Assembly: GCA_936432065.2 (NCBI GenBank)
Contig: OW386294.2
Span: forward strand, 47,878,842-47,942,841
Reading direction: 5' to 3'
Origin: Rutpela maculata
Lineage: Eukaryota; Arthropoda; Insecta; Coleoptera; Cerambycidae
Length of the DNA stretch: 64,000 nucleotides
The notes beneath the pieces were generated by a model. The model made no database searches. It had not been told where the DNA came from and saw only the letters and a program-made list of their open reading frames with translations. A program made the translations under genes and the position numbers. Of this stretch, positions 36,590-48,255 are shown in pieces; position 1 is the first letter of the stretch; each line of letters begins with the position of its first letter.

Positions 36590-36720
36590 CTCTGGAGAAC
36601 AGCAACTTGAAAGAAAGTCACACATCTGGTACACAAATGGATCTAAGATGGATGAGGGGGTAGGTGCCGGCATATATGGCCCAAAATGTAGGCTGTTAAA
36701 GGCTTTTGGTTATGCTCGAG
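36590..36720 (+). pseudogene. LINE RNase H fragment
   Basis: The plus strand reads WYTNGSKMDEGVGAGIYGPK, the D-containing first motif of the RNase H domain found in I/R1/Jockey-group LINEs. It is followed by unrelated or frameshifted sequence (a 71-codon frame to 36863). The upstream DNA to about 36360 is likely more of the same decayed element but is not readable. Confidence 0.6.
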
Positions 36721-36899
36721 AATGCATAAAAAAGGCACACGAGGAGCAAGATTCTGGATTGCACTCAGCCATCATGGATGGGCTCATTGTGTTACCCCCT
36801 ATGTGGCCGCATGTTGACCGAGCCCCTGATTCCTCAGCCAACCAACACGTGTGTTGTATTTGAGGAAAAGATCAGGCAGGTTGCCACCTATACTTGTGT

Positions 36900-37396
36900 A
36901 CTGAGGCAGAACACCCCAGTATGGATCCTCTTTTCGTGAGAGAGCAGAGCAGTGACACAGCAAATGCTAACGGAGCTGGCATGCGTGCCTAGCAGTATTA
37001 TCAAGTGTAGATTGAATTCTCCTGAATAGATTCCAGCACCTGATCCACAGTCCATTTTTGAACCATTAGTGTAGATTGATATGTCAGGCTCATCATTTCC
37101 GGACGTGTTCAAACTTACCTCAAAGTTCTTGTTAAAATTTAAAATTATGTATAGGTGGGATGCGGTCAGTCCCCATTCCCACAAGAGGAATTTGTTTTCT
37201 AGCCTCTTCTAGGATACAAAGCCGTGCCCTTAATATACCATTGACCTACAGATTGTAATTTTAGAGCAGTCCTCAACGCCACCTCCTCTACGAGGAGCAA
37301 GAATTTATATACTTGCAGACAGCACTGAAGCACTGAAGGCGCCAAATTATTTTTGAGTCCCATGATTTGATGCGGGGGGGCCTGAGTTGCACACAT
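36900..37396 (-). pseudogene. LINE pol C-terminal fragment with RNase H
   Basis: The minus strand from about 37350 reads EEVALRTALKLQSVGQWYIK and GTALYPRRG, then (frameshifted) KQIPLVGMGTDRIPPIHNF, then VSLNTSGNDEPDISIYTNGS, KMDCGSGAGIYSGEFNLHL. This is the connection region followed by the RNase H first motif of a beetle/insect-type LINE pol. It is a second, oppositely oriented copy of the motif at 36590, so at least two fragments lie tail to tail. Confidence 0.65.
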
Positions 37397-37399
37397 GGT

Positions 37400-37445
37400 A
37401 CAAAAGTTGTTAATGCTGATGATACAGCAATAATTATTTCATATA
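37400..37445 (+). pseudogene. Tiny reverse transcriptase motif C remnant
   Basis: The plus strand reads KVVNADDTAIIIS, resembling the (Y/F)ADDTAI catalytic box of LINE RT. It is too short to classify and stands only because of the neighbouring LINE scraps. Confidence 0.35.
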
Positions 37446-37811
37446 ACTGTAAATCTACTCCCAAATAGCACCAAACTTCCGGAGGATGTCCGTTTTAGGT
37501 CCTCTTTTGGTCCGAACGTCCGATGACGGGAAACGAACGTTCATAAGACGTCTATTTTGGGATGTTTTTAGGACACACGAAATTAATGTTCTATGGACGT
37601 CCATTTTAGGTCGCACCTTGGCCTGCCAAGTCTCATTTTGTCACGAATGCAACAAATTAAAAATGTAAATTATAAAACTTGAAAACTGGTTAAAAGAACG
37701 TATAGTGTAAAAAAAATACAAAAATACAAAAAAAAACACTGATGGCAATTTTCACACCTAAGCCAAGAGTGTGCTATCACAGTAATATATACTTAAGATA
37801 ATAAATGAAGT

Positions 37812-37873
37812 ATCGGCCATCACAGGGCCAGAAGTTTCATTTCTGGCCCAGTGATGGCCCGCTGATGGGCCGA
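37812..37873. repeat. Nested hairpin GGGCCAGAA / TTCTGGCCC
   Basis: TCGGCCATCACAGGGCCAGAA is mirrored, with small differences, by TTTCTGGCCCAGTGATGGCC and a further GATGGGCCGA. It looks like the fused ends of a small MITE. Confidence 0.65.
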
Positions 37874-38459
37874 TCTTTTGTGTTTATTGGGAATGCTTCC
37901 CTAAAGAATTTATATTTTTTTCGATGTTTTGATTTTTCCTAGCTTATCATTAAACTTAAAATTTATTAATACCAGAAAAAAATTAATTGATTTTCCTGTA
38001 ACATTTCTATATTTTCTAATTATTTCTCAACTAAGCGATAAATTTAATAAAACCTATAAAAGCAAAAGAATGGAAATAATAAAAATTAGTATTCTTAAGG
38101 GAAGCAATACTTCCATATGGCACTAAGCGCAATGTACAAATAAAAATATACCATTGCAGCTTTGACAAAATGTGAACTAATAACCACAGAGCTGGTAAAC
38201 GATTTGGTCAAAGTACTTTAAACCAACTGAAATTTTATAGAAAAAAAATTTTTGTCATACCTGAAAAACCAAACCTTCGGACTTCGAACTGGGGTTGGTT
38301 AGCTAGATAGTCCATACCTTTTTCAGGTATGAAAAAACTAAGTATCTACAAAATTTCGGCCGACAAAGATCTTGAACAAATCGTTCACTATCTCTTAAGA
38401 TTATATTTCAACTGTAGCATAGTTTCTTTTTTTTGACAAGTTCTACACCCTCTGGGTTT

Positions 38460-38494
38460 TTGTAATTTTTTTTATTACGTGAACAAATAAAGAC

Positions 38495-38535
<41 letters not shown>
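38460..38535 (+). repeat. LINE 3' tail with (ATCT)n microsatellite
   Basis: GAACAAATAAAGACATCT is followed by about ten ATCT units. A polyadenylation-like AATAAAG directly before a tetranucleotide tail is typical of CR1/Jockey-like LINE 3' ends. The body of that LINE is not recognisable upstream. Confidence 0.6.
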
Positions 38536-38763
38536 AAGGTCTGAATTGAAAAGCCTGTGTGTGTCCACAGAACGTCCTCATCTGGACATATAATGACCCT
38601 AAACCGGAAGTTCTGAGGAAGTCCAAATTTGTAACACGGTACCTCCTCTGAACGTCCACCATACGTCCGACGACCTAAAATGGACATCCTTCGTCTGTCC
38701 TGAATGTCATCAATGGACATCTTCTGGACGTTTTGTGGATGTTTTGGTGCTATTTGGGCTACT

Positions 38764-39691
38764 TCTGATAGATATAAGTAAAATAGCGTGTTAGAATACT
38801 GTGTTGAAATTGGGCCATAACCGTCATAGAGGGTGATCGTAAGTAGCGTGGAAACTGACATATTTTATATAAACCGTATTTTATTATAATTTTAGATCAA
38901 CATGATACTAAAGTTTTTAAACCGAAATAATCAATATTTAGATACTATTTGGGACATGTTTAGAATAAACACTTTCTTTCTACCATTAACTACAATTATA
39001 TTTCAGTTGCTATACCAACATTCCTGTTGGTACATATTCTGACATTTTTTGAATATTTGTAAATTCCACCTATAGCGCAGTCGATGAAGGTATTTACCTA
39101 CAAAAATTTGCAAACTGAATATTTTTTTTTAATAAGTTCGTGAAAGTGAAAGTATAGAATATCCTGAAAAGTTTACATTTCACTCGGATGCAGAACATAA
39201 AAAAAAAGTGAAAAAAAATTTTTTTTCATCCATTTTTTCAAAATTTTGAAATTAAATCTAGGAAAAAATAAAAATACAGATGGATAGATCACGTATTTAT
39301 GAATAAAAATGTCCTAACAAAATTTATCGCTAAAGCCACGGTTTTTCCGGAAAAAGTAGTCAAACATGTAACGTTATAACTCGGAGCAAGATACATGCGT
39401 GCACGCGCATGAATAAGCATGACGATGACACCAGCGCACAGAATTATATGTCACTAAATCAGAATCTGTTCAATCTATCATTGTTGATTAATTTAAAAGA
39501 TGAAAATTGTAGCTTTCTGATGCTTTTTTGTTTTAAACAATACAAGCAAAGGATGGATGGGAAAAATATATTTATATATATTATCACGCACGAATTCAAT
39601 CGTCGCGATAAGATATATAGAAAAAAATAAAAGCCCTTCAAAAAAATTCTTTCTTCATCGAGAACTGTTAAAAAGTACATTCACTTCATGA
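38764..39691. other. AT-rich stretch upstream of the LINE, nothing recognised
   Basis: No readable gene. The open frames at 39409-39680 overlap in antisense and have no domain. The LINE ORF1 begins in frame only after the TGA at 39689. Confidence 0.5.
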
Positions 39692-40300
39692 TTATTATAT
39701 CTATTAAATAACGGATTATTCTACAAATACCGCCACTATCCAGTTTACCCCAGTACCCCGCCGCAACCTTGCAGAAGGTGTGGTCAATATAATCATATCT
39801 CAGAAAACTGCGACGCACCACTAAAATGCGAAAGATGCAATGAAAATCATCACACTTCAAAGTGCAAAACAAACCTGCCACCAAAATGTCAAGCTTGTGG
39901 AGGCGAAGACCACAAAGCATGGTCTAACAAATGTCCAAAAAGACCCACAAAACCAATCGACGGAATACCGAATGCATCCATAAAACCCCTAAACAAAAAA
40001 AGTTACGAAATAAGTGAAGAAAAAACGAAGAACAACAAAATTCATGCTAACATTACTATACACGATCTTATTCTTAATACGTACTTAACAAAAATTAATA
40101 AACCCAAGTACACCAACAGAGAGGAGCTCTTACAAAAGCTTAGAAAGAGGTACATTCAACTCTACAACATAGATACAACAGCGGTTTTTTCTGGCAATCA
40201 CATGTATATACTTATGTTCGATTTAGATAACCCCACAAGTACATCACCAACAGAACCTCTACATGGAGAACAAAGAGAAAACACTCATGGCAATGCTTAA
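39692..40300 (+). CDS. LINE ORF1 fragment with three zinc knuckles
   Basis: A stop-free frame of 203 codons, missing its start, runs from 39692 to a TAA at 40298-40300. It has three gag-like knuckles in a row: CRRCGQYNHISENC (CX2CX4HX4C), CERCNENHHTSKC and CQACGGEDHKAWSNKC. This spacing is that of Jockey-clade ORF1 RNA-binding proteins, which bind LINE RNA. The Lys/Asn-rich tail ends GEQRENTHGNA. No upstream ATG or N-terminal domain is present, so the element is 5' truncated. The stop overlaps the start of ORF2. Confidence 0.85.
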   Translation, partial: LLYLLNNGLFYKYRHYPVYPSTPPQPCRRCGQYNHISENCDAPLKCERCNENHHTSKCKTNLPPKCQACGGEDHKAWSNKCPKRPTKPIDGIPNASIKPLNKKSYEISEEKTKNNKIHANITIHDLILNTYLTKINKPKYTNREELLQKLRKRYIQLYNIDTTAVFSGNHMYILMFDLDNPTSTSPTEPLHGEQRENTHGNA

Positions 40301-40380
40301 CATAATTTATAACAACATAAACAGCTTCAACAACAGGAAACACCTCATTTACAATTATGTAGAAAATAACAACATAAACT
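40293..40380 (+). pseudogene. LINE ORF2 N-terminus (interrupted)
   Basis: ATG at 40293 overlaps the ORF1 stop and reads MLNIIYNNINSFNNRKHLIY, then NYVENNNIN, up to the insertion at 40381. This is the start of the apurinic endonuclease domain (NxxSxxNRKxxL...NNI). Reading resumes at 52772 with IMLVETKIKKN. If the CT next to both ends of the insert is counted once, the frame is restored exactly. Confidence 0.8.
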
Positions 40381-40394
40381 CCCAAGTAGAACAC

Positions 40395-42410
40395 AATCTT
40401 GGCTGAACCCCGATTCAATATTGGCTGAATATAGATACATTGAAATTGTAAAAGAAATATTGGACCTATATTATTAAATGTCATTATTACAATATTGGTA
40501 TGCCTATCTTGGGGAAATATTGTTTTTATTAATTCCAACCAAGATTCACGTAAACAATATGGGTAAAATATCTATAAACATTAATTTTACGATATTGTAT
40601 AATCCATATTGGTACTATGTTGATAACACTAGTTCTAAACTATATTGTAAAACGAACATTCATGCATACCAAATAAATATTGCTATTGGGATACTGAAAA
40701 ATCTATATTACATCCTGTTATTTTAACATTATTATGTCAATATTGTACATACAATACCGATTTATAATAACTAATATTGGTGTTCAAATATTGAAAAACT
40801 TATATTGATGCATTGTTGGACAAATGTCTATAAAATCATATTGTTTAATCAATATTCTTCAATCCAAATAAAGATTAATTTTACAATATTGAAAAGTCTT
40901 TATTAACTTCACGTTGTTATTACACTTTCTGACAATATTGTGTATCAAATATCGATTAATAATGACAAATATTAATTTTAAAATATTGAAAAATTAATAT
41001 TTGCCCCATGTTGTCAGATTCTCTGATGTAAAACAATATTGTTTAAGGAATATTTGTCAATGCAAATAAACATTAATTTTCCAATATTGAAAAGTCTATA
41101 TTAATGCCACGTTGTTTATTACACTTTCTGACAATATTGTGTATCAAATATCGATTAATAGTGATAAATATTAATTTCAAAATATTGAAAAATCAATATT
41201 TGCCCCATGTTGTCAAGTTCCCTGTGAAACGATATTGTTTAAGGAATATTTATCAATGCAAATAAACATTAATTTTACAATATTGAAAAGTCTATATTAA
41301 CGTCACGTTGTTATTATACTTTCTGACAATATTGTGTATCAAATATCGATTAATAATGACAAATATTAATTTTAAAATATTGAAAAATCAATATTTGCCC
41401 CATATTGTCAAGTTCCCTGTAAAACAATATTGTTTAAGAAATATTTGTCAATGCAAATAAACATTAATTTTCCAATATTGAAAAGTCTATATTAACGTCA
41501 CATTGTTATTACACTTTCTGACAATATAGTGTATCAAATATCGATTAATAATGACAAATATTATTTTTAAATATTGAAAAATTAATATTTGCCCCATGTT
41601 GTCAAGTTCTCTGTAAAACAATATTGTTTAAGGAATATTTGTCAATGCAAATAAACATTAATTTTCCAATATTGAAAAGTCTATGTTAATGTCACGTTGT
41701 TTATTACACTTTCTGACAATATTGTGTATCAAATATCGATTAATAGTGACAAATATTATTTTTAAATATTAAAAAATCAATATTTGCCCCATGTTGTCAA
41801 GTTCCCTGTAAAACAATATTGTTTAAGGAATATTTATCAATGTAAATAAACATTAATTTTACAATATTGAAAAGTCTATATTGACGTCACATTGTTTATT
41901 ACACTTTCAGACAATATTGTGTATCAAATATCGATTAATAATGACAAATATTAATTTTAAAATATTGAAAAATCAATATTTGCCCCATGTTTTCAAGTTC
42001 CCTGTAAAACAATATTATTTAAGGAATATTTGTCAATGCAAATAAACATTAATTTTACAATATTGAAAAGTCTATATTAACATCACATTGTTATTACACT
42101 TTCTGGCAATATTGTGTAACAAATATCGATTAATAATGACAAATATTAATTTTAAAATATTGAAAAATTAATATGTACCTACTCCATGTTGTCCAGTTCT
42201 CTGTAAAACAATATTATTTAAGGAATATTTGTCAATACAAATAAACATTGATTTTACAATATTGAAAAGTTTATATTTATATCACCCTGTAATTAATGTT
42301 TTTGGCAATATTGCACTACAAATAACGATCGATAGTGACGAATATTAATTTTAAAATATTGAAACATTAATATTACCACATATCTGTACAATAATATTAC
42401 ACTTATCTGT
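40395..42410. repeat. 195-bp tandem array rich in AATATTG
   Basis: The box AAATATCGATTAATA recurs near 40950, 41149, 41345, 41540, 41735, 41930 and 42125, a period of 195 bp (199 once). Diverged copies lie before and after. Each unit also has GCAAATAAACATTAATTTT, CAATATTGAAAAGTC and AATATTTGCCCCATGTTGTC. The first 450 bp next to the terminus is the most diverged. Confidence 0.92.
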
Positions 42411-42414
42411 ACAA

Positions 42415-43075
42415 TAAAACCGCTGCCCAAGGAATCACTACTTCCACATCCGGATTTTCTATCCAAGTCACACAACGAAAAAATTTGGTATCTGGAAATA
42501 ATTGTTTATGGAACTTTAATAATATAATATTTGAAATCCTCTACCCCAAAAACCCATAAAACGATACCCCACATCGGTAGTGGGGTGGGGGTGGTGACAG
42601 GGGGTGGGAGTGGGGGGTATATAAAGTAAAAAATATTTTGAGGTTTCTGGTTCTTGTACACACACTAAATCACATTTTTTTTTCATCCCCTTTAATGCCA
42701 AAATTTGTTTTGAGACCTTAGCTTCTCTTGTCTATACTAAATATCAATTTTTCGAACTCTTACCTGCTTGATTTACCTATTTACTCCAAATTTACCCCAT
42801 TTTACCCCCCAACCCTTCAACGGAACAAGATGAAAATATAATCTAGTTCTAGATCTCGTTAAAGTACATATGTGTACCAAATTTCAAGTCAATATAGGTA
42901 TCAAACGATTCCAGAGTAAACGTGCGCACAAAAAAAGTTACAGACTGACAGACAGAAAATTTTTTTTCGCTCAAACTTGAAATCTCGACGTTTCATGACA
43001 TTCTAAGCATATTTGAACAATAAAAATATTTAAAAAATTTTTTGTCGTTACTATACTTCCACTGGATGTGGAAGT
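42415..43075 (-). mobile_element. Family F element, inverted copy
   Basis: It begins AAAACCGCTGCCCAAGGAAT and ends CTTCCACTGGATGTGGAAGT, the reverse complement of the copy at 19311-19984, with the same interior boxes (TGGGGTGGGGGTGGTGAC, GTTTATGGAACTTTAATA). It sits at the inner edge of the 195-bp array. Confidence 0.86.
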
Positions 43076-43289
43076 AATATTGTTTAAGAAATACCTATTC
43101 TTCGATGCCGGCAAATCTGATTACTTATATTATCAATTTATGTTTGCTTAGCGGTTGTAGCTATCTATAAAAAATTAGAATTTTTAATAGGTACATCTAT
43201 GTAAGGAAGCATACGAAAATTTCAATATCAAAGTACCTAGTATTTGCGCCCTAAAATAGATATAAAATAACTGTGTGTAATTTAGACAC

Positions 43290-43496
43290 TGGAACGTTTC
43301 ACTTGTTGCTATGCAAGATAGGATAGGTTTGTATCATGGGAGGCGCACGCGCGTTCGGTTGTTTGGCACAAATGAGTGGTTTTTTTTATTGCATTGCATT
43401 TTTACATTTTACTTTGTCTGTTGTGTTATGTGTTGTAATGAAAAGTGAAATGGTGGTCTCTAGGTTTTGAAAAGAAAAGGTGTGAATTTAAAAAAG
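43290..43496 (+). promoter_or_regulatory. Putative first (non-coding) exon of the DUF4806-like gene
   Basis: A GC-richer block (GGGAGGCGCACGCGCG) is followed by AAAAAAG|GTAAGTTAAC, a consensus splice donor at 43497. It lies 1.5 kb upstream of the acceptor before the start codon at 45027. Assignment as the 5' exon is inferred from position. Confidence 0.4.
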
Positions 43497-43949
43497 GTAA
43501 GTTAACTAATACATTTTATTTCTCATGAATAATAATAATTACTTAGTATATATGTATATATTTATTGCTTCTGGATCATTGATTTAAAACGTTTTATTTG
43601 CTTACTTATTGGGTTTTTGGTTATTCAAATGATAATTATATTTTTCGGTTTATGAAAACATCAAAGATAATATAATGTAAATTAAGTATGTATTTGGATT
43701 TTGTTTGTTATAGAGTACAAGATTATTTTACTATACTTATTTAATATAGGGGCATACCCTTTCATAATTAATTTAACTAATGAATTTTCTGTAGGTAGGT
43801 ATACGGTTGTTTATTGTATCATTCATTGCGTATTTTAATTTCTAATATTTCGTGTATGGTTCGTGGTACGTCGGTGTTCTCTTCTTTTTAGTATTTTTGT
43901 TTTTGACGCTATAAGTAGGTACCTAATGGAGTGATTAAAATTTGTAGGG

Positions 43950-44650
43950 AATTGTTTTACAATAGCGATTTTCTTGCTGGAACTTGTCGGAAACATTACA
44001 GGGAATATGTAGTAAAAAGTTTTGGAGTAAATAATCTTAGTCCCGCAAGTCAATTGCTCAAACAAAAGGATGGAATGCTGAAAATTGTGTATTTTTGCAT
44101 TTTTTCTTAAATTGAATTGTCGATTGTTTAACACTTTCGTACTGGGGCCCTAAAAAAAGCCATTTAGCCATGTGCGGAATATATAATTATATAATGAGTT
44201 TATATTCTTTTTTGTTTGTTTTTACCAAATTTCAAGTCAATATCTTAAACGGTTCCGGAGTAATCGTGCGCACAAAAAAGTTAGACAGAAAATTTTTTTG
44301 TTTCGTTTCTTAAAATTTCGTCAAAATAGTTGCATTATTGTTTAAGTTATCATCAGTTGTTTAAAAATGGCTGCTCTTTATTGTTTTTATTTATTGCAAC
44401 TTAATAAATTAACCAAAAAAGGTTCGAATAAATCTAGTTTTCTTCGAAATGCACGAACTCTTTTTTTATTCATTGCGATACGAGCTACATACAACCAGAG
44501 TATTTAAGAAAAAGTATGACAAAACACAATTTTGCACATCCATTTGTTTAAACAAATGACTTACGGGACTAAGATTTATTACAAAACTTTTTGCTATATT
44601 GTATTGTTTCTGACAAGTTTTCCAGCAAAAAAAGTTGCTATTGTAAGACA
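43950..44650. repeat. Diverged inverted repeat (160-bp arms) in intron 1
   Basis: Block 43950-44115 (TTACAATAGCGA, TTGCTGGAACTTGTCGGAAAC, ATCTTAGTCCCGCAAGTCA) is the inverted, diverged counterpart of 44490-44650. The antisense frames over each arm share SNFFCWKTCQKQ-like and NLSP-like strings only because of this. A family F fragment lies between them. Confidence 0.7.
44221..44312 (-). mobile_element. Family F fragment
   Basis: ACCAAATTTCAAGTCAATAT, GGTTCCGGAGTAATCGTGCG and CACAAAAAAGTTAGACAGAA match the segment at about 42874-42965 of the inverted copy. The ends are missing. Confidence 0.75.
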
Positions 44651-46984
44651 ATAAATCCTTATTATGTGATTTAGACTCTATTAGTTTTACTCCACTATTA
44701 AAGTTATGATTATTTTCTAATGTACAGGGTTATTCATTATATATTGACTCCCTTTATTTCTGTTATTATTGGAAATAAAAAAAAATTCAAATGTCCATTA
44801 GAAATATGTTAAAAATCGAAAAATTGGCCTTTTCTTTCATTTTCAAGGCCATGGGGGCCCGGCTAGATATTAACCAATTTGGCTAAAAATTTACCCGAAT
44901 TAGTTTTAGATACATAGTAACAAATTAGAAACCAGCCCATCTGCAAATTCAAATTTGTTTTTCGGCCCACCCTAGCACACAGAGGCCTTTAGAAGCCCAT
45001 AGTAATGTACGTTTCTGTTTCAGAAAATGTCTAGCTGGGATGTGGTGGTGTGGGAGAAGGGGGATAGCTGCCACTATTTATCGACTTCGTGGAGAGTCCC
45101 AAATCATGATAATTTGTACTTGTGGCCAAAGGTATCAAATCAAAACTTGTTAAAACTATTGATTCATGCGAACAACCAACACATATATGCAACTATGAAG
45201 AGGCAGCTGCAACACACAAATCTACTGTTACCGATATTGAGAGTGCTAAGGCACTCATAGAGAAACTTCAGTTTACTTCTAATTTGTCCTCCGATAATGT
45301 AGCAGATAGTCCTATAAGAAGTACAAATAACACTGCTCCTCATACTGCTTCATCGTCTACATGTGGTAGGTAAAGGTTTTAATAATTCAGATATTATATT
45401 AATTAGTATTGACTAGTACCACAAATATTTTTATGAAAGTTCTAATAAAAAGTTTAAACACCACTTTCTTTAAAAAAAATTTTTGGGAGAAAGTTTATTT
45501 GCTTACAGATTGTTTACGTCTTTTTTTTAATAAAAGTCGAATAAATCCATTCTTGTAATGTTTTTATATAACTTTTACTTACGATTTGATTATAGATGTA
45601 GTTTAAGATTTAATATAAACAACTTAATTCGTATTTTTTTTTTTTTTAGATTGCGCATCAGAATTTCCAAAACTATTAAAATCTGTAGGATCAACGCAAT
45701 TCGAAATGAAAGAGATTAAAAACATTCTTATTGATATCCAAAACAATCTGAAGCTTTTAACAGTAACCCCCGTTGGAAAACAAAAAGAAGCATAAGTTAA
45801 AATTCCCTTTGAAAAATGAGGATATTTACAATGAAGCGGTAAGTAATAGTATTTTTGTTTTTTGTATTATCATTTCATTTTATATTTCAGAAGTGAAATA
45901 TTTCTAATTGGGCAAAAAAATTCAAATTATAATTTTGTATGTCCATATGTGAAAAGACAATAAGGTTCATTATTAACGAATTTTCCTGACCATTAAAATA
46001 AAAGCCTTATTTACGTTTATTTGTAATAATTTATTTCATGTTTTTTTTTGTTAAATTCAAAATTTAAAGACGAATAGTGAGAACTAGGTTCTTGATTTTT
46101 CCAAAAACGCAATTCGTATTAAGTTTAAAATTTCATATTTTTAAGAAGTTTAACTAACACTGTGATAATTTTAGGTAAAAATTATGTCATTCATTGGGGG
46201 AAGTAATTTAAAAAAAAAACGTTCATGGTATTGTGAAAAGATTATTAAATAGAGAACTTAGTCGAAAGTATTCAGCATTAGGAAGAAAAGGAAAGAAGAA
46301 TTTTTCAAAACTACTTAGCTGCCAGATAGTGATAGGTAGGTAAATAAAGTAAAATATGTTTTTTTTAATGTTTGATTAATTGGGAGGAATCAAATATTCT
46401 CGAATTCATTTTTTGTAAAATAAAAACAAAATCAGGGTGCAGTTAAGCCTTAAGTTTGTAATTTTGCAGAGCGAGGAAAACTTTTGCTTTCTGTTTATTC
46501 TATGGGTAAAAATACCAAACAGAATATGATCTTTAAAATGGTCCTAGAATTAATATTTTAATACCTTCGATTATATGATTTTATTTTAATTTTTTTTTAT
46601 AATTAAATATGTGCTGTAATAATGAACGTACCTACATTTGTTCATTATTAATAAGCACACAACTTGTAAATATAACAAAAATTTATATTAATATTGTTAG
46701 AATTGTAGCAAAATCGTAGAATCTTTATAATTATCATATTAAGTTTCGAACTAGGGATTGCATTTCCGGTTAACCGGTAAACGGGACCAAAAACACATGA
46801 CGATAATTACCGGTTATTTTAGTTTTTTACCGGTTATTTCGGTAAATTCTGAACTTACGATATGTCACGTATTCAACGTTTCTATTTATGTCAGTGACTA
46901 GTATTCACTAAATATAGAGTGACTGTCCCAACACTGAGCACTTTTAGCAATAAATAAATAATATTATAAAAAGTAAAACCCAAA

Positions 46985-47212
46985 CACCAAGCCCCAAGGA
47001 ATACAAGTACGAGAGACAGTGACAATATCTTGCGACAGGAAATTGAATATTTCACTGCCTCAAATATCCGTGGAAAACATTTAGAAGAATGTTATTACCA
47101 ATTCTTATTAACTTATCGACCTACCAATATCGATAAAGGAAGGGCATTTTCAGTTGGTGGTATTCTATGTACAAATATCAGACGACTAACAGATACAGCT
47201 TTGAAAAACTAG
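46985..47212 (+). pseudogene. hAT transposase C-terminal dimerisation domain remnant
   Basis: The plus strand reads LRQEIEYFTASNIRGKHLEE, YYQFLLTYRPTNIDKGRAFS and VGGILCTNIRRLTDTALKN then stop. The string L-x-x-RPT-x(4-6)-RAFS-x2-G-x2-C-T-x-IR-x-RL is the hAT C-terminal dimerisation (hATC) signature. The DDE core is absent, so this is an internal-deletion derivative. Confidence 0.8.
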
Positions 47213-47379
47213 CCCTTTTAACGGGCTATTTTAAAAAAATATTGTATTTTTAGATTAGGTATTCAGTAAATGCCCTATTTGAGTTTATGTTTGAATTTTT
47301 GTTATTTACAGAATAATTATTTATTTAAATTTATTTCATTCATATTTTTTCCTTTTGATAAAAAAACCTTTTGTTTGTT

Positions 47380-48255
47380 CATTATAATAATAATAATAAT
47401 ACATTTATTTTACTCAAAGTAAAAATGGTACAAATTGAACTGTAGAGCTCTTCTTCCATTTGCCCAAATACAAATAACCTAAATCTAAGATTATAAAAAG
47501 ATTATAAAAAATATTAATACATATAAATCTAAAATTTCAAGAAAAAAATAATAATTATTTTATTTTTTAATATTCAGTAATTAATTGTAATAATCCAACA
47601 AATGTTATATTTTATAATAATAATAACAATAATAACAACAGCAGCACTCAGACATGCGAACAGACAAGGGGAACAGGTAGACCCCGCGAAGCGAAGTAAA
47701 AAGATTAAAAGTAAATAAAATTATATCGGAAAAAGAAAAAGAAATATACGCGCATCCACAACGCAGCATCAAGTCTCCTGCTTCTGATCAGCCAAAATGT
47801 AATTTTTGACAACTTTAATTAAAAAAAAAATTTTGACTTATATTGTTTATATTCATTTGGAAGTTCATTCCAAAGATGAGATGCAAAATACGTAAATGAT
47901 CTTTGAAAAATCGCAGTTTCATGCTGAGGCAACAAAAAATTTTGTATGTATCTTGTATTATGCAAGTGATCTCGTGAAATTAACTTATTTCTTAAGTACT
48001 GAGGTTCGTCATATGAATTAATCGCCAAATAAGTGTGAGCATGTGTAAACGTCTGCGGTTTTCCATGTTTAATATGCTATGTTTATTTAGATGTGGTGAT
48101 ATATGTTGTCTATATGGGATACTGTAAATATAACGCATACATGAATTTTGAAGTTTTTGAATTTTCTTTTTTTGCTGTCGCCGATAATAACTTTCCATAT
48201 ACAACATCACCATAATCAACCAAAGATAATACGAGTGAATCACAAAATTTTGATT
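47380..48255 (-). pseudogene. LINE reverse transcriptase C-terminus inserted in the hAT
   Basis: The minus strand from about 48255 reads KKIQKLQNSCMRYIYSIPYR, HISPHLNKHSILNMENRRRL, then in a second frame NKLISRDHLHNTRYIQNFLL, RSFTYFASHLWNELPNEYKQ. This is the thumb/C-terminal region of a CR1/Jockey-like LINE (conserved IQNKLQN.C.R.I, and F...LWN.LP). There is one frameshift near 48000. On its 3' side are AAT-type microsatellites at 47618-47640 and 47383-47400, which are likely tails. Confidence 0.7.

Larger units (their letters stand above)
37460..38758. mobile_element. 1.3-kb TIR element, CCCAAATAGCACCAAA ends
   Basis: The left end CCCAAATAGCACCAAAC is inverted at the right end (TTTGGTGCTATTTGGG). 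CTACT is present on both sides (37455-37459 and 38759-38763), a possible 5-bp target duplication. The subterminal zones at each end carry multiple scattered ACGTCC/GGACGT motifs in both orientations. The interior contains other insertions: a nested hairpin at 37812-37873 and a LINE 3' tail at about 38460-38535. The ends resemble those of the 12.4-kb element at 40381 (CCCARRTAGNAC). It encodes no transposase. Confidence 0.8.
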
